NCBI RefSeq assembly: GCF_032854445.1
Contig: NC_088295.1
Coordinates: forward strand, 5,086,501 to 5,150,500
Origin: Liolophura sinensis
Taxonomy: Eukaryota; Mollusca; Polyplacophora; Chitonida; Chitonidae
Reading direction: 5' to 3'
DNA: 64,000 nt
Under the pieces are notes generated by a model. The model saw nothing but the letters and a program-made list of their open reading frames with translations. It did not search any database and was not told the DNA's origin. The position numbers and the translations under genes are program-made. Shown here piece after piece: positions 22,901-34,900 of this stretch (positions are counted from its first letter, which is position 1; every line of letters starts with the position of its first letter).

Positions 22901-25900
22901 ATTCACACTATAGAAGAGGTGGTATTGTGCTAAATCAGGGAAACAGCTACACAGTGCAGACAGGTGAGTGTGTAAGGACTGTGGATAAATCAGGGAAACA
23001 ACTACACACTGCACACAGGTGGGTGGGTTACAGGGAAACAGCTACACACTGCAGACAGGTGGGTGTGTTACAGGGAAACAGCTACACACTGCACACAGGT
23101 GGGTGGGTTACAGGGAAACAGCTACACACTGCACACAGGTGGGTGGGTAAGGTTTGTGGATAAATCAGGGAAACAGCTACACACTGCAGACAGGTGGGTG
23201 TGTGACAGGGAAACAGCTACACACTGCACACAGGTGGGTGGGTTAGAGGGAAACAGCTACACACTGCAGACAGGTGGGTGGGTAAGGTTTGTGGATACAT
23301 CAGGGAAACAGCTACACACTGCAGACAGGTGGGTAGGTTAGGTTTGTGGATAAAGTTACTAGTTCCAGACCAGCATTTATCACCAACGGACAATTCATTT
23401 AAGGGACACTGAAAGTTCTAAACGCACCAATTAGTGCTTATCCTGTGTCTCAAAATCTGTCAATACCAGCTGTGGCATGTGATTACCCTACAAAGTAATG
23501 AGGTTGGGGGATAATCCATGTGAATGTAATGATCAATGTAGATACAAAGACCTAGAGTTTGTCATCTTACCGGGTCTTTGGTGAGCTCAGCAGTACACAT
23601 CCCTATAGCTGCACACACGGCTTTGGGGTCCTATCACAACACAGAAACACAATCATGTGATCAGTTCACATTTGCACACAACCTACATGTAAGCTCACCG
23701 ATTCCAAATCTATATAAACGGACAAGCCAGCTATGTAAATGATCAGGACACAACACATGATTATAAATTGGACATCTGTTAAGATTTACCATTTACTTAC
23801 TTTATTGCATTTGGCACTTGGTGCTGAATGTCCTACAAACTAAATTAGGCAGCACCTAGAGAAAAACACCATACCTTGCCACCTGACTTTTAGGTGGAGC
23901 TACAGTTTAAGCCAATGTACGCCTACCTGGACTATACAAAAATGAAAGCCCCATGTAAAATGCCATATCTTCTATTCTGTCAAATTGCAGATTTCATTTA
24001 ACTCATTTTATAAGACTCTCCTCCAAGGTGTATCATGAAATGCAATACCTGCAGTAAATTTAATAAATTGTACTATTACATAAACTTCCACCCAAAACAT
24101 GAACAGTATCAAGCCAAACATATTTCAATTAGCTGTACCACACCCAGTCACCACTCAATAATCAACGTGCCAGATCCTTATGGGAAAATCGGAAACTTCT
24201 TTTACTGTGAGATACCAGGAGTTCCGCTCGCGCTCACCATTGTCGCCAATTGCAAATACATCTGTGAGTTACCAGGAGTTCCGCTCACCATTGTCGCCAA
24301 TTGCAAATACAACTGTGAGTTACCAGGAGTTCCGCTTGCGCTCACCACTGTCGCCAATTGCAAATACAACTGAGTTACCAGGAGTTCCGCTCGCGCTCAC
24401 CACTGTCGCCAATTGCAAATACAACTGTGCATTACCAGGAGTTCCGCTCACGCTCACGACTGTCGCCAATTGCAAATACAACTGTGAGTTACCAGGAGTT
24501 CCGCTCGCACTCACCATTGTCGCCAATTGCAAATACAACTGTGAGTTACCAGGAGTTCTGCAATAGTCAATTGGCGCTCACCACTGTCGCCGATTGCAAA
24601 TACAACTGTGAGTTACCAGGAGTTCCGCTCGCGCTCACCATTGTCGCAAATGCAAATACAACTGTGAGTTACCAGGAGTTCTGCTCGCGCTCACCACTGT
24701 CGCCAATTGCAAATACAACTGTGAGTTACCAGTAGTTCTGCTCGCGCTCACCATTGTCGCCAATTGCAAATACATCTGTGAGTTACCAGGAGTTCCGCTC
24801 GCGCTCACCATTGTCGCCAATTGCAAATACATCTGTGAGTTACCAGGAGTTCCGCTTGCGCTCACCATTGTCGCCAATTGCAAATACAACTGTGAGTTAC
24901 CAGGAGTTCCGCTTGCGCTCACCACTGTCGCCAATTGCAAATACATCTATGAGTTACCAGGAGTTCCGCTCGCGCTCACCATTGTCGCCAATTGCAAATA
25001 CAACTTTGGATTGACCATAAAATCAGGAAAATGCCGAAAGTTTTTGGCGACAAAATTATTTACTGGCTATTGAAGTGATGGAAATGGCGACAGTGTGAAG
25101 ACTCGTTATGCACATGGCCATTTGTTTTTTGTTCTCTTTCCACACGGGAATAACAGGTTGGTGAACGTAATCACAGTTTTGTATAAACCACCTGCGTTTA
25201 TTTTATTTTATTTTATTCTTTTAAGCAAGCATCACATCAGTTTTTTTAAATTTTTTAAAAAAACAAATGGCAGCAGAGCTTCCACAGGTGCACGTCACTG
25301 TTGCAAATTTAAGAACAATTTTTGGAAATGGTGATAAAATTCGAAATGTTTTCGGTGATGAATTTATTTATCTAAGAAAATGTACAAACATTATACACAA
25401 AGTACCTGGCAAAGTTTTCCTAGTACTTTTCATGCATGAGAGTTTTGGGTCGTTTTATGCGTATTTTCACCATTTTTCTGATGAAAACAATCCATTTACT
25501 TTTATTTCAAACGCCTTCATTTCAGCGAAACAACAACAACATAGTCACGGTGATTGTAATTAACAGAAATCTATAAAGAGGGTTCAGCATTCTTGGAAGT
25601 TGACTTACATTAGATAATGCTTGAAAATCATTTTTGTTAAGTAATGAACGAGAATCATGGCATTTTTGGGGCCGCCTTTCATAGCCAAATTGAAAGAAAA
25701 AAATTAAATTAAAAAAAACACAACTATTAAGGGAGATAAATATAGGTAGTGTTAGAAATGTAAATGAAGTTGAAAAATTCCACCCTTGAACTAAATTTAT
25801 GAATTAAACTTTTCTGAGAGGAAATTTTATTAGGACCCTACACAGATTAATTGAAAAAAAATTTGATTGTTTTAAAAAAAAACACTCTGCTATTATTTTG

Positions 25901-28900
25901 AGGGCAATTGTTCTAAATGTGGCATGGGATAAACTCTAGATATAGCTGGAAGAGATCAAACTAATTTTAGCAGCTATACCAAGGCAGATAAAAACGAATT
26001 ACAGATGGACACCACTAAGAGTCATAGATACTTCTCCCATTCAATCAGCTGAAGACCACAAAGATTAAGTAAAGGCCACTAAGAAAGTATAGATATAGAA
26101 AAAATGTATTTGTTACAAAAACTGGTGAGTAGCTAAAAAAAAAAAAAAAATACTGACCCAGAGGAAGCCCTGAGTTAGAACAGTAAGAACTTACGAGTTC
26201 ACTGGAGAGAAGCTGTAAAATCTCTGGTAAATACTCCTTCACCATGTCGTCACACTGGAACATACAACCACATCAGTACATGCACTTTACTGTCAGTTAG
26301 CAAAAAAGGACACATAAACATATACATTATTATGTCTCAAAGGCTTGGTTTGCTTTAAAGTCATTAAGAAAACATACTGTGGACTTCAGATCCGGGAAGT
26401 TTGATTTAACAAGGGTGGTATAAAATGCACATGTGTATATGTGATAACCTACTATGGCAGATGTCTCTGCTTCTCTTTGGTAATCTGGAACATCGTCTTC
26501 ACCAATATTCACTATCCCTGTATCGGTGTTACAAACCCAATGAGAGGAGTAGTATTGAGTAAAATATAGATGTAAATCCAGTAACTTGATCTGGGCTAAA
26601 TATTACAGAAGCAGGTTCTACTATGTCATGCAGAAGATTTACAACCTCTGGACCAAACTTTCTCACCTCTTTCTTCAGTTTCTCATCAGGCAAGAGGGCG
26701 CAGCCTTTCTCAAGGAACTCTGTCAACTGTGCCTGGAATGGGGAAGGTAAAAACACAATATACCACATGTTCTCCTCAATTACCTTGTCAAGGGTAACAA
26801 CATGCTGAGTGGTGCTTGAGTGGTAACTGACCCACTGCTACATCTGGTCTATTGTGTGGTAACTGACTCACTGCTTCATCTAGTCTACTGACTGGTAACT
26901 GACTCACTGTTGCATCTAGTCTATTAAGTGGTAAATGACTCACTGCTACATCTAGTCTATTAAGTGGTAATTGACTCACTGCTACAGCTAGTCTATTAAG
27001 TGGTAACTGACTCACTGCTACATCTAGTCTATTAAGTGGTAACTGACTCACTGCTACATCTAGTCTATTAAGTGGTAACTGACTCACTGCTACATCTAGT
27101 CTATTAAGTGGTAATTGACTCACTGCTACATCTAGTCTATTAAGTGGTAACTGACTCACTGCTACATCTAGTCTATTAAGTGGTAATTGACTCACTGCTA
27201 CATCTAGTCTATTAAGTGGTAACTGACTCACTGCTACATCTAGTCTATTAAGTGGTAACTGATTCACTGCTACATCTAGTCTATTAAGTGGTAACTGACT
27301 CACTGCTACATCTAGTCTATTAAGTGGTAACTGACTCACTTCTACAGCTAGTCTATTAAGCCTATTAACCTACACTCACTACTACATGCAGACTATTAAC
27401 CTTATCTCACTCATCACTATTCACATGTAACCTATTAACCTTCACTCACTCATCACCATATGTAGTCTATTAACCTTCACTCACTGCTACATGTAGACTA
27501 TTAACCTTATCTCACTCATCACTATTCACATGTAACCTATTAACCTTCACTCACTCATCACCATATGTAGTCTATTAACCTTCACTCACTGCTACATGTA
27601 GACTATTAACCTTCTCTCACTCATCACTATACACAAGTAACCTATTAACCTTCGCTCACTCAGCACCATATGTAGCCTTCACTCACTACTACATGTAACC
27701 TACTAACCTTCACTCAACATTACACGTAACCTATTAACCTTCACTCATCACTTCACGTTACCTATTAACCTTCACTCAACACTGCACGTAACCTATTAAC
27801 CTTCACTCATTACACGTAACCTATTAACCTTCACTCATCCCTACACATGACCTATTAACCTTCACTCATCACTACACATAACCTATTAACCTTCACTCAT
27901 CACCACACATAACCTATTAACCCTCACTCACAACTACATGTACCCTATTAACCTTCACACATCTGTATATGTACCCTATTAACCTTCACTCACCACTACA
28001 TATAGATGTTATTAAAGTGTAACCTTCAATAACTCACTACTACATCTAGTCCACAAGGTTTATCAAAAATCCCAGACTACATGTGTTGCTTCACATCTAC
28101 CTGGGCTGAAGTAAAATCAGATTCATGTAATCATGTCACTAGAATTTGTGAACTGAGTGCTGTGATATCAAATGTGTTAAATTTTATTGTGATTTTTGTG
28201 CTTTTTTAAGCCCTGCTATTCCACAACTGGAACGCAACAAAGAGCCACAATGCTGTATGATTCCTAAAAATAATTTCACGGTATGCTTTCAAAAGTTAAA
28301 AAGAAACCAACAACAATCTCTAGCTACTGGACTACACTATCATATGTAAAGCAGCGTTTTAAACTGGATGATATTACTACTGAAAAAAAGATGTTTTCTA
28401 AAAATGGTATGCATGAGTCACAAAATAAGACATGTATTACATGTACAGGTGTAAATATAGTCTTCTGATCAGGTGACTGAACGAAGTGTTAAGGCCTTAT
28501 AGTTACAAAGAATCCCACTTTCTATCCCCAGCTGGGATAACAGAGGGTACAAAGGTGGACCTAGCAACTGACCACGTAGACTACGAGGTTATCACCCACT
28601 GGGGAAGCGTGTTACTAGGCCAGTAGCAAATCATTGCTTTTAATCCCGTACTCACGATGTCTCCTTTCCTAACCTGCCAGTGTTACCTGTACAGGTGTGA
28701 CACTTAACAACGCTATCTTGTCCACTGCTTCTAGCACGGATCAGCAGGTTATCCACATAGGATAATCACCTTTGTAGCATTGTCCTTGAGGAATTTACGA
28801 GCCTCAGTCACAGCAAACACACAGATCTCACATTTGGGGTCCTGTAACAGGAAAAAGGCAAAGATTACAGCTAGGCAACTCTTAAACATGAACCCAACAT

Positions 28901-31900
28901 CTGAAAGCCAAACTTATTAAAGGAAGCACTCATTGGAGAGCTTCCTGGTACAACATGTACAAGGTATCCTGACATGTTCAAGCACACGGGAGTGAACTGA
29001 AATGAAACAGGAAACAATACAGCTCACATACATACCTTCACACTTGAATTCGACAAATACATGTAACTATCAGTTCAGGTATCTTAAACAATTCTTGTTC
29101 AAATCCATGTCATCTTGAGATGAACATTAGGCCTATATTTTCTACTCAGAAATACAACTTAGGAGAGAAATTCTGGGGCAACTTTCACAAAACTTTGTAA
29201 GTGACATATCTCGTAACTTCTTGTCAAGATTATGTTGCCATAAGGCGACGTCATCTAGCAGAAAAGTTACGAAGATTGATTCACAATGTTTTGTGAAAGT
29301 GGCCACGGTTGTCTTTATAAGAAAAATTTAAAATACAAGAGAAAACAGAGAAATGAGATAGCAGGAACATGCATCCACTTGAGGACTCCTCTAATATACC
29401 TCTTTGACTGGCACTATGTTGTATTTCCACACAGCCGTGATGCAGTGCTGCATGGCACCACACTCCCGGGCATGTTTGACATGACTGCACCAGTAGCTTG
29501 GTCCAAAGGTGCATTTGTTAGATCCTAGTAAGGCTGGCGAGGCACTGGCTGCAACAGACAAAACAGACAGGTTTTACTATTTATTTACTTGTCAACTGGT
29601 GTTTACATTATAACAGTTTTGGATGTAGGAAATGATGATTTTCATGTGAACACACTTGCAAGATACATCATGAATTTACCACAGGGTTTCCAAAGGTCTA
29701 CCAGTACATGCCTGACAACTTCAAATGACAAGTTAGGAAATAAATCTAAATGTTTGAGCTCTTCAAGCAATCATTTATCAAAACAAATATATTCCTTTGT
29801 GTTCCTTCAATTTTAAAAATTTTTTAGTTTTTAGTCATGTGCAGGAATACAGAAAACCAGACATGGCAGTCATAAATGTCCTGGTCAATGTGAAGGAAGG
29901 CACATCTATTACCAGTGGTAGTCACTGAGGATATACCAGCACTGTAGTAGTAAAAGGAGAGACCATACCTTTTAATATTTATGACATATAGTGTGAATAT
30001 GAAACTTCCTGAGATGCAAATTATCTGTAACATGACAAAATATGGTAACTATGGATAGATTGTTTCACATCCTAGTGTGTCTGTGATTCACTGATGTCCA
30101 CAGAAACGCAAAATGAAACTGAAACAAAAACTGCAGTCCATTACAGGTTGTTCAGGTAGGGCCTACATATTCACTCCAGTGTGCTACAGTCCATTACAGG
30201 TTGTTCAGGTAGGGCCTACATATTCATTCCAGTGTGCTACAGTCCATTACAGGTTGTATAGGTAGGGCCTACATATTCACTCCAGTGTGCTACAGTCCAT
30301 TACAGGTTGTTCAGGTAGGGCCTACATATTCATTCCAGTGTGCTACAGTCCATTACAGGTTGTATAGGTAGGGCCTACATATTCACTCCAGTGTGCTACA
30401 GTCCATTACAGGTTGTTCAGGTAGGGCCTACATATTCATTCCAGTGTGCTACAGTCCATTACAGGTTGTATAGGTAGGGCCTACATATTCACTCCAGTGT
30501 GCTACAGTCCATTACAGGTTGTTCAGGTAGGGCCTACATATTCATTCCAGTGTGCTACAGTCCATTACAGGTTGTATAGGTAGGGCCTACATATTCACTC
30601 CAGTGTGCTACAGTCCATTACAGGTTGTATAGGTAGGGCCTACATATTCCCTCCAGTGTGCTACAGTGCATTACAGGTTGTATAGGTAGGGCCTACATAT
30701 TCACTCCAGTGTGCTACAGTGCCTTACAGGTTGTATAGGTAGGGCCTACATATTCACTCCAGTGTGCTACAGTGCATTACAGGTTGTATAGGTAGGGCCT
30801 ACATATTCCCCCCAGTGTGCTACAGTCCATTACAGGTTGTATAGGTAGGGCCTACATATTCACTCCAGTGTGCTACATGTATTCACATACTTAGATGGGT
30901 AGGCTGGGAGTTACCATCACTATAATTGACAATCAGTGAAAACAACAAGAAAGCACTAACTATTCATCAGTCCTACGTACAGCTTCAAATGCTGTAGAAG
31001 TTGGGTTACTGATGAAGTTGGGTTACTGATGAAGTTGGGTTACTGATGAAGTTGGGTTACTGATGAATGGGGACTCTACAAAATACTGCAACACTTACTG
31101 CATGTTGTGGTGTACGAGTCAATCATGGGCTAACCTATTCAGCACACAATGTCATTTTTGAGCAACAAAGCTTATATGTGTTCAACAGAGAATATCTGTA
31201 CACTGATTGGTTGAGATGGGGAAGAAAAAAGACGGTACATGTGCTTAAGTATAAGATAATGGAAGCACAGGATCAATGACCTTGTAAAATAGGTCCACAT
31301 CAAGCATTAGTGTTTTACTGGACTACATAGATACACATGCACACAAATTTGGTTAAAATTGCTTAAAGAAATCAAGAGAGTCTTCAGCAAGAAATAAAAG
31401 AATAATTGGGCGTATTCGAGCCAAGTGCCATGAAAACACCCCTAGAGCAAGGTTTAACACAGGAAAAGGGATAACCTGTGCATTGTATAAGAGTCAGATT
31501 AAAATACTTCCTTGAGGGCAGGAAATTTAATAACTGTGACATGAACAAGATGCTCTACTTGCAAATGTGCAAGGAAAAATTTATACACATTCTACCTTTT
31601 GTCTTGTTCTAACAAAAGCCATTTTCCCAGTTTTAATTTTTTCTACAATCAGTTTTAGCCTGCAAACATGTCAACGTGTGAGTTCTGCGTATACTGTCAA
31701 ACATCTGAATTCCTGTCTGAATACTATCTTACACATAATTAAAAGACACCAAGGTATTACAGAATGCTGTTGGGACACACAGAGTACATATAGTGCTGTG
31801 GCTGGCTATACAGTCTAATTAAACAGTGTTAATTCAAATAAATGTTTTTAAATACTTTCACTTCAATGCTATTTTTTGCTGTCATTGTAACTTGCCAATT

Positions 31901-34900
31901 ATACAGGCAATTTCCCTAATAAAAGTATAGGATACATGTGTTTTTCACACATTTCTTTTTACACGTGCAGTGCATAATCTCTCTAGTGCTATACAGAATA
32001 CAGAAACTTTATTATTAACAATGGTCTTTATTCACAAGGACATGTAGTCTGTTAACACAAAGGCCTAGACGCCGCACACTAGAATTACCAGCACAGCTTG
32101 TCTATAATATTATATCCATACACATTACTGCAAGTAGGAGGAATCTGAAATTTTCAGATTTCAAGATGCATGGAGGACAAAAACTAACTTGTTTCTTAGT
32201 CCTGACACATCAAAAGCTATTCAAAACTAGGTATTTTCCTATGCAATAATGTTAACGACCATTTGTTTCACCCACACCATTAGTTACTAAAGAGGAATAA
32301 CATGGTCTCCAGCTTCCGATCCGCCTTACAAAATATCAACAGCCATTCTATCATCTTTTGACCCAAAGACGGCAGTTGTTAACAAGTTTGTACGGGTAAA
32401 GAAATTTTTAGAAAAGTAAATGAAAATCTACCTGTAACATCAGGCAGGTTACCATAGAAAAAATTAATACTGCAACCCCTGCTATCAAAGCACCAGATGA
32501 AAAGTACAGAATAAAATTGTCAGTGAGTGAGTCATTAAAATAAACCCAACACAGGTTGATGCGAAATAAACGTATCAACTTCATTCCAATTCATTCCTTT
32601 TGTAGAAGAGGTGAACTAATCACTTTATGTTAGAATGGTTTTGGGCAGTTTATACGTAAGCCTGCATCTACGTGTATACCAGGTAGTCCTTTATAACTAC
32701 AAAGGAAAGAATTTGTGTACATGTTGGCCTAAGTATATATGTATGCACACGTAGGTCCTGACTTTTCTTCACACTCTTTCACTCGATCAACTTCAGACTT
32801 TCCAGGTGTATTACTGGTGATCCAAAACAGTGTTGAGTATCTGAAAAAATGTTCTGTGGTACCGTTTTCTTAGAAAGTCGGAAGTACCGTACTCCCTCTG
32901 ACAAAAAATGACCTGTAGCACCGTCGACATGGTTCAGTGGAGATCAGGAGTGATCATTTTATGTTTCTGGCATCACGACAATAAAAAAAATTGATGGCTC
33001 TGTGGCTATGATTGGACCTTAATTGTTGCACACTGTGGTGCCTGTGATTTGACCCACAAAAATATCTGTGTTCTTGTCAAATGATTGAATAATTATGGCT
33101 TTTACGCCACATCAGCAATTTTTCCAGTCATATCGTGGCGAGTTGTGGTCAAATGCCCCAACTCCGTTATGGGCCCTACATTTAATGTACTTGTCTTACA
33201 AATTATGTTAGGGGAGACCTGGTGGATCAGAAGATGCGACATCAGTTCACTGAGGTCTTCTACGTTAAACAATGATCATCTGAGAAGCAAGTTAACCACA
33301 CACAATGACAGAAGCACCACTCAGAAATCTTCACAACTCTCAATTCACTACTGTATAACTACATGATCATTTTTGTGAAAACTTCTACGGCTATAACTAC
33401 AGGTAAAACTAAGTTTTCATATGACAGAATTACTTCTATTCATATTGTGTGGAAAGGATGCATATTAATCACTGCCTCGGGATGCATATTAATCACTCTG
33501 CCTCGGGATGCATATTAATCACTCTGCCTCAGGATGCATATTAATCACTCTGCCTCGTGATGCATATTAATTACTCTGCCTCGTGATGCATATTAGTCAC
33601 TCTGCCTCAGGATGCATATTAATCACTCTGCCTCGTGATGCATATTAATTACTCTGCCTCATGATGCATATTAGTCACTCTGCCTCAGGATGCATATTAA
33701 TCACTCTGCCTCGTGATGCATATTAATTACTCTGCCTCGTGATGCATATTAGTCACTCTGCCTCAGGATGCATATTAATCGCTCTGCCTCAGGATGCATA
33801 TTAATCGCTCTGCCTCAGGATGCATATTAATCGCTCTGCCTCAGGATGCATATTAATCGCTCTGCCTCAGGATGCATAATCATTCTTCATCAGGATGCAT
33901 AATCATTCTACATCAGGATGCATAATCATTCTCCATCAGGATGCATAATCATTCTACATCAGGATGCATAACCATTCTCCCTCAGGATGCAAAACCATTC
34001 TACATCAGGATGCATAACCATTCTTCATCAGGATGCATAATCATTCTCCCTCAGGATGCATAACCATTCTACATCAGGATGCATAACCATTCTCCCTCAG
34101 GATGCATAACCATTCTACATCAGGATGCATAATCATTCTTCATCAGGATGCATAATCATTCTTCATCAGGATGCATAATCATTCTACATCAGGATGCATA
34201 ATTATTCTCCCTCAGGAGACATAATCAGTTTACCTCAAACATCTGATTTTGCATTTAGATGTACCACACTAAGCTGCAGTGGAGTTGTAAAGATCGAATT
34301 GCATGCTGCCTGTGTCTTTCATTCATCCGTGCATTTCTCAGCTGTTCATAGTGAAAAACAGATTCTTTGATTAACTGATACTTAATTGATTGGTGTTTCA
34401 CGCTGTACCCAAAAATATTTCACTTATACAATGACGGCCAGCAGTGTGGTGGGAGGAAACCAGGGCAGAGCCTGAAGGAAACCCATGACCATTGTAAGGT
34501 TGCAGCTATGATTAATTGATAGGAGTCGTAGATGGCAAGAGAGCAAGTTGCTGGACTGTAACAACTATGGATGAATATTCCCTTTGGAAGGATCAACATC
34601 TCTGGATTTTTACAGTCAAGTGCCCTAGGACCCCAAGCATTGTAAAGAGGTGACTGGATGGGCGTGGTAAGTCAGTAATCAATGCTTTTCCGAAATCTTT
34701 AAATTTTTCCTACCAAGTCGAAGGGGACCCAGCCATGACTAAGCGAGCTTCAGAACAAATTAAAAAAGAGCGTGGCGTTGTCATTCAGGGGTAGTTAAAC
34801 AGGCATTTATCTGTTATTTAAAACGGATTATTTGGGACAAAAATAATGTGGTCTTAAATAACACAAAACAGCCAATAAACCAAAAGCTTACAATATACTC

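Noticed and set aside
24035-25014. Several open frames with YQEFRSRSPLSPIANTTVS repeats
   Set aside because: 57-bp (19-codon) array; frames exist on both strands and break at unit variants.
26330-26512. Minus-strand frame between prosaposin exons 4 and 5 as an extra exon
   Set aside because: It has no saposin cysteines, and exons 4 and 5 already join in phase to complete the domain.
26788-27339. 183-codon minus-strand frame with SQLPLNRLDVAV repeats
   Set aside because: Produced by the 36-bp (12-codon) array; composition is purely the repeat.
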